Notes under the pieces: generated by a model
What the model was told of the DNA's origin: nothing
The model's database searches: none
Seen by the model: only the letters and a program-made list of their open reading frames with translations
Translations under genes and position numbers: made by a program
Assembly: GCF_000695795.1 (NCBI RefSeq)
Contig: NZ_JNCA01000011.1
Span: forward strand, 62,001-126,000
Reading direction: 5' to 3'
DNA length: 64,000 bases
From: Flavobacterium seoulense
GTDB taxonomy: Bacteria; Bacteroidota; Bacteroidia; Flavobacteriales; Flavobacteriaceae
Shown here: piece by piece, positions 7,588-16,243 of the stretch
Position numbering within the stretch: position 1 is the stretch's first letter
How the letters are laid out: each line of letters starts with the position of its first letter

Positions 7588-10500
7588 ATGTATTTAAAAC
7601 GTAGTAATGTAAATTTTTTAAAGGGACTTTTCTTTTCAGCCCTGAGCTTACTATCTGTCCAAAACGGATATAGTACAGTTAATTACAAAGTGTCAAATGT
7701 AAATAATAAAATAGAAAAAGCAACACTTGTTTCTATTTTTTCAAAATTAAGTCAGCAAACAAATTATAAATTCAGTTATGGTCAGGCTATTATTGCTGAT
7801 AATAATTCGTACACGGTAAATTATTCGAATGCATCAGTTACTGCAATTTTAAATAGCCTTTCTAAAGAAGCTCATTTTAATTATAATATTGATGGCAAAT
7901 TAATTTTAATTCAAAAAACAGCTGTTCAAAAAAGCTCGCAATCAGCTGATAAAATTAAAGTAAAAGGAAAAATTGTTGATGAAAACAATTTACCAATTCC
8001 GGGAGCGACTGTTATGGAGCCAACAACTAAGAACACAGCCATAACTACTTTTGATGGTGAATTCGAATTGGCTGTAATGGAAGGAAAAACAATCGAAATT
8101 TCTTTTTTAGGATATAAAACAAAAACGGTTGGAGTTCAAAAAAGTTTTATGACTATCCAGTTAGAACCTAATACATCAGAATTAAATGAGGTGTTAGTAG
8201 TAGGTTATGGAAAACAATCTAAAAGAGACGTAACAGGAGCGGTAACCCAATTATCTGAAGCTAATTTTAAACAAGGAGTAAATATATCAGTAGATAATTT
8301 AATTCAGGGAAAAGTTGCTGGTGTTCGTGTGGTAAATTCAAGTGGAGAACCAGGTGCAGGGGTGAATGTAACTATTAGAGGAGTTGGCTCAATCAGAAGC
8401 GGAAGTACGCCATTATTTGTAGTGGATGGTTTACCATTGTCAAATGATGATGTGAGTCCTACGGGAACAAATGTTGGTTTCGGAGCTTCTGCAGCTAAAA
8501 ATCCATTGAACTTTTTAAATACAAGCGATATCGAATCGATTACTGTTTTAAAAGATGCTTCGGCAGCGGCGATTTACGGAGCAAGAGGTTCTAATGGTGT
8601 GGTTTTGGTTACCACTAAAAAAGGAGCAAAAGGTGAGGGAACATTAACTTTTGATTCGTATTTAGGAGTAGCAAAAGTGGCTAAAAAACTAGATGTTTTA
8701 AGTGCTGATGAATATAGAAATGCTATTACAGATCAGGCTTTTGATCACGGTGGAAATACTGATTGGCAGGATGTGATTTACAGAACAGCAATTACAAAAA
8801 ATAATGCACTTTCTTTTGGTAAACAAACAGAAACAGGAAATTATTATGCTTCTATTGCTCACATGGATCAGGAAGGGATTATTCAAAACAGTAATTTCAA
8901 GCGTTTATCAGGAAGAATTAACGCAGCTGAATCATTTTTAGATAACAAACGTTTAAAATTAAAAATGAATCTTACAGCTAGTGAAACTAAAGATAATGGC
9001 GTTCCTGTAAGTGATGATGGTGGTTCAAACGGTCAGTTAATTGTACATACCTTGATGGCAAACCCAACAAGATCTGTTTTTGATGCTAATGGGAACTACA
9101 CTAATTTTAATATGAATGCACATTATAATCCGGCCTATTTATTGAGTATTTATGAGGATGAAACACGTACAACAAGAGTATTAGGAAACTTAGAAACTTC
9201 ATTTAGAATTATTGATGGATTAGAGTATAAATTAAACATAGGTTTGGATCGCTCTACATCAGAAAGAAATACGACTATTTATCCAAATATTACTGATTTG
9301 AATCCGACAGGAAGATATGTTCAGAGCAATCTTGATTCTAAAAACTCATTGTTAGAGCATTATTTAACTTATAATTTGTTGTTAGACAAACACAAATTTG
9401 AAGTTTTAGGAGGTTTCTCTTATCAGAAATTTGAAAGATCAGGAACTAATTTTACTATCGAAAATATTACTGACAGAGGAGTAGGTGTAAAACCATCAAT
9501 TAACCCAGGTTTTGAAGGCGAAAAACCAGTAGTAACAGGTTACGCTCAGGAAAATGAATTACAATCTTATTTTGGTAGAGTAAATTATACCTTTAATGAA
9601 AAATACCTTCTAACAGCTTCAATGAGAGCCGATGGTTCTACTCGTTTTGGAGAAAATAATAAATACGGCTACTTTCCTTCTTTTGCATTAGGATGGAATA
9701 TTTTTAAAGAAAATTTCCTCGAAAATGCTACTGCTTTTGACAACTTAAAATTGAGAACCAGCTGGGGACAAACCGGAAATCAGGAAGTAGAAAATAAACT
9801 AACAAAGGCTAGTTATTCTTTATCTGGAGCAGATGGTTATTATTTGTATGATGATTTGAATTTGGTAAACGGGGTTTCGGTAGTAAGAACAGCCAATCCT
9901 AATTTAAAATGGGAAGTAGTTACTCAGTTCAACGTAGGAGTTGATTTTAATCTATGGAAAGATAAATTGTATGGTACAGTTGATTATTTTAATAAAACAA
10001 CTACTGATGCCATTTTAAATGTTCCTGCACCGGTATTGAGTCCTACAACAACAATCTGGACGAATATTGAAGATGGAAAAATCATCAACACAGGACTTGA
10101 GTTCATGTTAGGTTCAAAAATAATTGATACTAAAGATTTTTCATGGAATGTAGATGTAAACGGAGCAACATTAAAAAATAAAATCCAGGATTTACCGGTT
10201 TCAGAAATTTTAACCGGAGGTGTTTCAGGACCTGGACAATCTGGGGTAAATGCTAATATTTATAAAAATGGTTACGCAGCCGGATCATTTTACATGAGAA
10301 AGCACATTGGGTTTGACGAAAATGGAGCTGATATTTTCGAAGATCAAAATGGAGACGGAAAAATTGACAACAGTGACAGAGTTATTTTTGAAGGAGCGTT
10401 GCCTACTTTTTACTACGGACTTAATAGCGATATGCGATATAAAAACTTCAGTTTTTCATTCTCTATCATTGGGCAAGCAGGAGGTTATTTATTGAATAAT

Positions 10501-10869
10501 ACAGGTTTGAATGCTTTAAATATTAACAACCTTGCTTCAGACAGAAATGTAGCTACAAGATATTATGAAACTGGAGCTAACTCTGCAAATGCTCCAATTT
10601 TATCATCGCTTTTCCTTGAAAAATCAGACTTTATCCGATTAAATACAGCTCGTGTAGGATACAATTTTAATCTAAAAAATGTAAGCTGGTTAAATGGATT
10701 AACAGTGTATGTTACCGGGCAAAACTTACTTACGATTACTAATTATTCAGGTTACGATCCTTTGGTTAATACACCAAAATCAAACGGAGGAAACCAATCT
10801 ATAGGTATTGATTACGCTAGTTATCCAACTTCTAGAACGTTTAGTTTTGGAGCAACTTTAAAATTATAA
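7588..10869 (+). CDS. SusC/RagA-type TonB-dependent receptor with N-terminal STN signalling domain
   Basis: A 1093-residue outer-membrane transporter. After a signal-like start (ALSLLSVQNGYSTVN) comes an STN domain (about 38-112; LVSIFSKLSQQTNYKF, SVTAILNSL). It is followed by a carboxypeptidase-regulatory beta-sandwich (KVKGKIVDENNLPIPGATV, about 125-205), the SusC hallmark NEVLVVGYGKQSKRDVTGAV, a plug domain (VVDGLPLSNDD; VLKDASAAAIYGARGSNGV) and a 22-strand barrel ending FGATLKL. The STN domain is the element that signals to the FecR protein at 6591-7514, so expression is probably induced by its own substrate. The SusD partner starts 5 bp downstream. Substrate is not predictable; the neighbouring phospholipase C is a hint only. 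Confidence 0.95.
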   Translation: MYLKRSNVNFLKGLFFSALSLLSVQNGYSTVNYKVSNVNNKIEKATLVSIFSKLSQQTNYKFSYGQAIIADNNSYTVNYSNASVTAILNSLSKEAHFNYNIDGKLILIQKTAVQKSSQSADKIKVKGKIVDENNLPIPGATVMEPTTKNTAITTFDGEFELAVMEGKTIEISFLGYKTKTVGVQKSFMTIQLEPNTSELNEVLVVGYGKQSKRDVTGAVTQLSEANFKQGVNISVDNLIQGKVAGVRVVNSSGEPGAGVNVTIRGVGSIRSGSTPLFVVDGLPLSNDDVSPTGTNVGFGASAAKNPLNFLNTSDIESITVLKDASAAAIYGARGSNGVVLVTTKKGAKGEGTLTFDSYLGVAKVAKKLDVLSADEYRNAITDQAFDHGGNTDWQDVIYRTAITKNNALSFGKQTETGNYYASIAHMDQEGIIQNSNFKRLSGRINAAESFLDNKRLKLKMNLTASETKDNGVPVSDDGGSNGQLIVHTLMANPTRSVFDANGNYTNFNMNAHYNPAYLLSIYEDETRTTRVLGNLETSFRIIDGLEYKLNIGLDRSTSERNTTIYPNITDLNPTGRYVQSNLDSKNSLLEHYLTYNLLLDKHKFEVLGGFSYQKFERSGTNFTIENITDRGVGVKPSINPGFEGEKPVVTGYAQENELQSYFGRVNYTFNEKYLLTASMRADGSTRFGENNKYGYFPSFALGWNIFKENFLENATAFDNLKLRTSWGQTGNQEVENKLTKASYSLSGADGYYLYDDLNLVNGVSVVRTANPNLKWEVVTQFNVGVDFNLWKDKLYGTVDYFNKTTTDAILNVPAPVLSPTTTIWTNIEDGKIINTGLEFMLGSKIIDTKDFSWNVDVNGATLKNKIQDLPVSEILTGGVSGPGQSGVNANIYKNGYAAGSFYMRKHIGFDENGADIFEDQNGDGKIDNSDRVIFEGALPTFYYGLNSDMRYKNFSFSFSIIGQAGGYLLNNTGLNALNINNLASDRNVATRYYETGANSANAPILSSLFLEKSDFIRLNTARVGYNFNLKNVSWLNGLTVYVTGQNLLTITNYSGYDPLVNTPKSNGGNQSIGIDYASYPTSRTFSFGATLKL

Positions 10870-10874
10870 TTATC

Positions 10875-12644
10875 ATGAAAACAAGAACAATTTTAAGTTT
10901 AAAAATTATAACATTATTCTCTTTTACTTTTCTTTTTACTAACTGTACTAATCTTGATGAGGTAGTACTAGACGAAGTTTTAGGAAATGAAGCTTCAAAT
11001 CCTGCAGGAGCATTGGCTGCCGCTTATGACCGATTAGGAGACAGAACATTTGTCGATCACGGAGGTGTTTTTTCATTACAGGAATATACTACTGATGAAG
11101 CTATCTTACCAACACGCGGAAGCGACTGGGGAGACGGTGGAAAATGGAGAGATATGCACGAATTTACATGGACTTCTAATAATGCTATTGTGGTTGATAA
11201 CTGGAATTTATTGACCAATGGAATTACACGTTCATTAACAGCAATTAAGGCTATAGAAGAAAGTACTATTCCTGAAAAAGCATTGTTTTTGGCAGAAGCC
11301 AAAGCGCTTTTAGCATTTTACACTTACCATACTTTGGATTTGTATGGGCAAGCGCCATACAAAGATCCAATGATTTTGAATCCACCCTTGCAAGTTCTTA
11401 AAGCAGATACACAAATTGATAAATTAATTACAGAAGTTGAAGCTTTACTTCCTGATTTGGCTGATATTAATACACAAAATACACACCATGGAAGATTTAC
11501 AAAACAAGCTGCTTATGCTTTTTTAAGTAATATGTATCTGAATCGTGCTGTTTTCAAAGACCGTTATAATGCCACATCCAGTTTTAATTTTAATGAAACG
11601 GCTGTATCAGGTTCAGGAACCGATATGGATCGTGTTATTTATTATACTTCACTACTAATTGATTCAGGGAAGTTTTCTTTAGAAACAGATTATTTCAAAA
11701 ACTTTGCAAGAGATAATGATAAAGGAAAAGAGCTAATTTTTGCCATTTCTCAAAAGATTGATTACATCCGTAATGGTTCAAACAGTTTTGCTTATGTATG
11801 TGTAGAACGTAATCAGAGAGCATCTGCACTAAACAGAGGAACTAACGCAGCTTGTACAACTCCTGAATTTTACGCAACCTGGGATGGAAATCATGATGAT
11901 CCTAGATTTCACCAGCATTATCAATATGCCGATGGTACCTGGTTCATGAATGATGGAACGGATGTAAGTGTACCAGCGACCGATATGGTGCCTAATAGTA
12001 GTCCGGCGACACCTTGGTTCCATTTCAATAGAGGAATTCAGGTTGGCCCTCAATATGGTCCTAAATTATTAACGTCAGCCGCTTTTGAAATGGTAGGAAA
12101 CCGTATTAAAGTGTCTCCTTTGTATATGGAAAAAAGTACCACTACAAGAATGGATTTTACTCCTTCATTAACGTTCTCAAAACCTTTGGAAGCTGTTTTT
12201 GCTCAAAATGAAATCAATCAGGGAGTTCGTATTTTTAAGTATGAGTTTGATCCCGAAGGAGGAAATGGAAATAGTAATGTAGATATTCCATTGTTTCGTT
12301 TAGGAGGAATGTATGCTATGAGAGCCGAGGCTTATTTTAGAAAAGGAAATACAGGTTTAGCAATGGCTGATTTGAATAAATTACGTACCAGCAGACAAAG
12401 AGAAGCGTTATTTGCAAATGCACCGGGAAAAGTACTTACTACTTTGAATGAGGCACAATTGTATAAAGAATTAGGTTTCGAATTGTACTGGGAATTACAA
12501 AGAAGACCGCAAAGTATGCGTTTTGGAAAATTTGATTTACCAGGAACCGCAAAACCGGCTACAGAGCCTTACAGAAGATTTTTTCCAATTCCTCAAACTG
12601 TTATAGATGCAAAAGATTTAGAACAAAACGAAGGATATAAATAG
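10875..12644 (+). CDS. SusD/RagB-family substrate-binding lipoprotein
   Basis: A 589-residue surface lipoprotein. The lipobox is in FLFTNCTNLDE (cysteine about residue 24). Helical TPR-like SusD features follow: LGNEASNPAGALAAAYDRL, ALFLAEAKALLAFYTYHTLDLYGQAPY, YAFLSNMYLNRAVF. The C-terminal RagB signature has LFRLGGMYAMRAEAYFRKG and ADLNKLRTSRQRE, ending PIPQTVIDAKDLEQNEGY. It caps the SusC barrel and captures the ligand. It is translationally close to the receptor (5 bp gap) and is followed by a strong terminator. Confidence 0.94.
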   Translation: MKTRTILSLKIITLFSFTFLFTNCTNLDEVVLDEVLGNEASNPAGALAAAYDRLGDRTFVDHGGVFSLQEYTTDEAILPTRGSDWGDGGKWRDMHEFTWTSNNAIVVDNWNLLTNGITRSLTAIKAIEESTIPEKALFLAEAKALLAFYTYHTLDLYGQAPYKDPMILNPPLQVLKADTQIDKLITEVEALLPDLADINTQNTHHGRFTKQAAYAFLSNMYLNRAVFKDRYNATSSFNFNETAVSGSGTDMDRVIYYTSLLIDSGKFSLETDYFKNFARDNDKGKELIFAISQKIDYIRNGSNSFAYVCVERNQRASALNRGTNAACTTPEFYATWDGNHDDPRFHQHYQYADGTWFMNDGTDVSVPATDMVPNSSPATPWFHFNRGIQVGPQYGPKLLTSAAFEMVGNRIKVSPLYMEKSTTTRMDFTPSLTFSKPLEAVFAQNEINQGVRIFKYEFDPEGGNGNSNVDIPLFRLGGMYAMRAEAYFRKGNTGLAMADLNKLRTSRQREALFANAPGKVLTTLNEAQLYKELGFELYWELQRRPQSMRFGKFDLPGTAKPATEPYRRFFPIPQTVIDAKDLEQNEGYK

Positions 12645-12678
12645 ACTTAGTGTGTTAGATTATGTTTTTTAGCAAATG

Positions 12679-12710
12679 GCCTGTTTCGAAAGAGACAGGC
12701 TTTTGTTTTT
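12679..12710 (+). terminator. Intrinsic terminator after the first susD
   Basis: Stem GCCTGTTTC / GAGACAGGC with a GAAA-type loop (12679-12700) is followed by TTTTGTTTTT. It lies 35 bp after the SusD stop and closes the sigma/FecR/SusC/SusD unit. Confidence 0.85.
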
Positions 12711-12872
12711 CTGAAAAGTCTAACAAAAGAATCATTTAAAAAGATTTTTTTATTTGGAATAATACGTTTGTTAAAAAAATCTAAAATTTAATTAAAAAAC
12801 GAATGTTTTGGTGTTTCATTCGAAATAAATTTGTTTTATATTAGCATATAGCTTGAGCATTATAAATTCAAT

Positions 12873-15536
12873 ATGGAGCAAATAAAAAACAACGACCTTT
12901 TTAAAACTATTTTTAATTCAGTCCCTAACGGTATTACCGTGATGAAATTTGTTTATAATGACAAAAATGAAATTGAAGATTTTTTAATAATGATGTTGAA
13001 TGCTTACAACCGTGATTTACTAGGCGATATTGATTATAATGAACAGCTTTACAGCAAAGTTTTCCCTGCGGCAAAAAATAATGGAATTCTCCAAAAATTT
13101 ATTGAAACAGCTCAAACTGGTATTGTTTCTAACTTTGATCAGTGGTATGAAGATGAAAACAGGAAACAATGGTTTCGGTTTATTGCTGTAAAACAAGCTG
13201 ATTTATTAGTTGTTACTACTGAAGATATTACCGAAAAAAAACAAGCAGAAATAAGACTGACCAATGCCTTAGAAGCTGCCGAAAAACAAAGAAGACTCTA
13301 CAGCTCTATTACTAATAACACACCTGATTTAGTGTATGTATTTGATCTTAACTACAATTTTACTTATGCTAATAAGGCTTTGTTGAAAATGTGGGGAAAA
13401 TCAGCTAAGGATGCAATAGGCAAAGGTTTAAGAGACAACGGTTATGAAGAATGGCATGCTCTAATGCACGAAAGAGAAATTGATGAAATTGTTGCTACTA
13501 AAAAAATGATAAGAAGCACGGTGTCTTTTCCGCATGCCGAATTAGGAAAGCGAATTTATGATTACATTCTTACTCCTGTTGTTAATGAGAAGGGAATAGT
13601 AGAAGCAGTTGCCGGAATCACACGTGATATTACAGATATAAAATTGTCTGAACAAAAACGAGAACTTAGCGAACGTAGGTTAAAATCAATGATTGAGCAA
13701 ACTCCTGCTCCCACCTTAGTCTTAAAGGGAGATGATTTAGTAATCGAACAGATTAATAAACACATGCTTCAAATGATTGGGCGTGGAAAAGAAATTATAG
13801 GAATGCCGTTAATTGACGTATTGCCAGAGTTGAAGGGACAATATGTTTGGGAACAGGTTAAAAATGTTTACAATAAAGGAATTTCTTTTGATCAGAGTGA
13901 AGTGCTTGTACCGCATAATCGTACAGGTAAAATTTGTGATTACTACTATAATCTGGCATATCGTCCTTTAATTGATGACGGACAAATAACGGGTATGATT
14001 CAGGTAGCAGTTGATGTTACTGAACAAGTTGTAGCAAGAAAAAAACTCGAAGAAAGTGAAAATCGTTTCCGGGCACTAATTAATGCTTCGTCAGATGTGG
14101 TGTATTATATAAATGCCGACTGGACTATTATGAGCAACCTTGATGGAGGTTTTCTGTCTGGTCACAGCAATTTGGTTTCAAATTGGTTAAATAAATACAT
14201 CCACCCTTTAGATAAAGAAAAAGTAATTCATTTGATTTCTGAATCTATTTTAAACAAAAGCATTTTCGAACTGGAGCATCGTATTTTGAATGCTGACGAT
14301 TCTATTGGATGGATTTTTTCAAGAGTAGTTCCAATTTTAGATCATGATAATGAAGTTATTGAATGGTTCGGTAATTCGAGTGATATTACTTCGCAAAAAG
14401 AAATACAAGAAGTTATTAAGGAAAGCGAAGAAAAGTTTAGATTACTAGCGGATATGGTTCCGCAAATTATTTGGACGAGTGAACCAGATGGATTTGTAGA
14501 TTATTATAATAAGCGATGGTATGAGTATACTAATTCTAAAGAAACGGAATTGGGTGATGCCAGTTGGTACTTATTGTTGCATCCTGATGATGTAAAAGGT
14601 GTAGAAGAATTGTGGTATAAAAGTATAAAAGAAGGAGATTCTTATCAAGTAGAATTCCGTCTGAAAAATGCAAATACGGGGCAATATCGTTGGTTTTTAG
14701 GACAGGCACTTCCTGTAAAAGATAAAACAGGAGCAATTACTAAATGGTTTGGAACCTGTACAGATATTCATGAGCATAAAACGGTAACTGAAAAGTTAGA
14801 ATTACTTGTAGCAGAACGTACGAAAGAATTACAACGTTCTAATGAAGATTTACAGCAGTTTGCCCATGTTGCCTCACATGATTTAAAAGAACCGGTAAGA
14901 AAAATAAAAACTTTTACCAGTCGTCTTGAGGAATATTATAAAGGTAATATAGATGAAACTGCAGCAAAATTTATTGACAGAATTCATGTTGCTGCCGATA
15001 GAATGTTCAATATGATTGACGGAGTATTAGCTTATTCTAAAATCAATGCTAATTTGAGACAATCAACGTTAGTAGATTTGAACGAAGTCATTAAAAATAT
15101 AGAAACTGATTTAGAGGTTGCGTTGCAAAGATCAAACGGAATAATTAAATATGATCATCTTCCCACAATTGAAGGAGCAACCGTTTTATTGTACCAGCTT
15201 TTCTATAATTTGATTAATAATTCAATCAAATTTGCTAAAGATGATATTGCGCCGGAAATTAGTATAACTTCAGAAATTGATTCTGATACAAACACTGCTA
15301 TAATTACTTTAAAAGATAACGGAATTGGTTTTAGATCAGATCAGGCTGATTTGATATTCGAAACTTTCTCTCGTTTGAATTCTAAAGATAAATATGAGGG
15401 TACAGGGTTAGGACTGTCTCTTTGTAAAAAGATAGCTGAACGTCATGGAGGAAAAATAACAGCATCAGGCAGTAATGCTAATGGAGCCGAATTTATTATA
15501 ACGCTTCCTTTGAAACAAAATGAAAATAATATTTGA
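12873..15536 (+). CDS. Soluble multi-PAS sensor histidine kinase
   Basis: An 887-residue cytoplasmic histidine kinase with no signal peptide or transmembrane segment. About five PAS/PAC domains run from residue 1 to about 635. They end in repeated PAC-like phrases (VVTTEDITEKKQAE; VAGITRDITDI; VAVDVTEQV; GNSSDITSQKE; GTCTDIHEHK). A short coiled coil (LVAERTKELQRSNEDLQQF) leads to the phosphoacceptor helix with H669 in VASHDLKEPVRKI. The HATPase domain has NLINNSIKFA, DNGIGF and GTGLGLSLCKK. This is a phytochrome-type kinase subfamily common in Bacteroidota. There is no receiver domain and no adjacent response regulator, so it is an orphan; its signal is unknown. It may autophosphorylate and pass phosphate to a distant regulator. 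Confidence 0.93.
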   Translation: MEQIKNNDLFKTIFNSVPNGITVMKFVYNDKNEIEDFLIMMLNAYNRDLLGDIDYNEQLYSKVFPAAKNNGILQKFIETAQTGIVSNFDQWYEDENRKQWFRFIAVKQADLLVVTTEDITEKKQAEIRLTNALEAAEKQRRLYSSITNNTPDLVYVFDLNYNFTYANKALLKMWGKSAKDAIGKGLRDNGYEEWHALMHEREIDEIVATKKMIRSTVSFPHAELGKRIYDYILTPVVNEKGIVEAVAGITRDITDIKLSEQKRELSERRLKSMIEQTPAPTLVLKGDDLVIEQINKHMLQMIGRGKEIIGMPLIDVLPELKGQYVWEQVKNVYNKGISFDQSEVLVPHNRTGKICDYYYNLAYRPLIDDGQITGMIQVAVDVTEQVVARKKLEESENRFRALINASSDVVYYINADWTIMSNLDGGFLSGHSNLVSNWLNKYIHPLDKEKVIHLISESILNKSIFELEHRILNADDSIGWIFSRVVPILDHDNEVIEWFGNSSDITSQKEIQEVIKESEEKFRLLADMVPQIIWTSEPDGFVDYYNKRWYEYTNSKETELGDASWYLLLHPDDVKGVEELWYKSIKEGDSYQVEFRLKNANTGQYRWFLGQALPVKDKTGAITKWFGTCTDIHEHKTVTEKLELLVAERTKELQRSNEDLQQFAHVASHDLKEPVRKIKTFTSRLEEYYKGNIDETAAKFIDRIHVAADRMFNMIDGVLAYSKINANLRQSTLVDLNEVIKNIETDLEVALQRSNGIIKYDHLPTIEGATVLLYQLFYNLINNSIKFAKDDIAPEISITSEIDSDTNTAIITLKDNGIGFRSDQADLIFETFSRLNSKDKYEGTGLGLSLCKKIAERHGGKITASGSNANGAEFIITLPLKQNENNI

Positions 15537-15676
15537 TCAAAGCTTTGTGTCTAATTTTATTTTCTTCCTAAATAGAATTTATTCAGTATTTTATGTCTTC
15601 GTCATAAGTTTTTTAGATTTCTTTTTTGGTAAGCCGCAATATTTTAGCTAAATTGTAAATCCCAAAAGAAAAATCT

Positions 15677-16240
15677 ATGAAAAAAATTCCTCTACTATTC
15701 GCTTTTATAATCCTTTTTATTTCCTGTGAAAATAAAAAAGAACTAGAACTGCAACAGAGAGAAAATGCTTTGAAAGCTAAAGAAGAACAATTTGCAGAAA
15801 AAGAAGCCGATTATAAATCATTATTATTACTTCGGGACAGTATTACTGCTACTAAAGATACTATAGAAGTAGTAAAAGAATGGCCTAAAAATCTACGAGG
15901 CATCTGGAATAGCAAAATGGTTTGTAGAGAATCTAATTGTAGTAATTACGTAATAGGTGATCAGCGGAATCAGGTTTGGCAATTCGTTTCCGATTCAACA
16001 GGAATTTATACCAACGTTCTCAATAATAAAAAACTGGTACAAACATTTAAAGCCAAGTATATAGAAGATAAAGTAATACTTGAATTTAATGGTGATACTA
16101 TTTCGAAAAATCCAATAAAAATAAATGTAATTCTGGACGATATTAAAGAAAATATTGTCAAAGGAACCCAAACAATAACCGGGCATGATAACTGTAATGC
16201 CAAATTTTCAGTAGAACTTACTCTCCCTCAAAAAAAATAA
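15677..16240 (+). CDS. Small lipoprotein of unknown function with an N-terminal coiled coil
   Basis: A 187-residue predicted lipoprotein: MKKIPLLFAFIILFISC gives a lipobox cysteine at residue 17. A charged helical segment rich in Glu, Lys and Gln follows (about 20-60), likely a coiled coil. The rest is a beta-rich domain that starts around KNLRGIWNSKMVCRESNC and contains several cysteines (CRESNCSNY; GHDNCNAKF). I do not recognise the family. It lies 3 bp upstream of the antiporter gene and is probably cotranscribed, which would suggest an envelope role linked to ion transport; this is only positional. Confidence 0.85.
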   Translation: MKKIPLLFAFIILFISCENKKELELQQRENALKAKEEQFAEKEADYKSLLLLRDSITATKDTIEVVKEWPKNLRGIWNSKMVCRESNCSNYVIGDQRNQVWQFVSDSTGIYTNVLNNKKLVQTFKAKYIEDKVILEFNGDTISKNPIKINVILDDIKENIVKGTQTITGHDNCNAKFSVELTLPQKK

Positions 16241-16243
16241 TTT

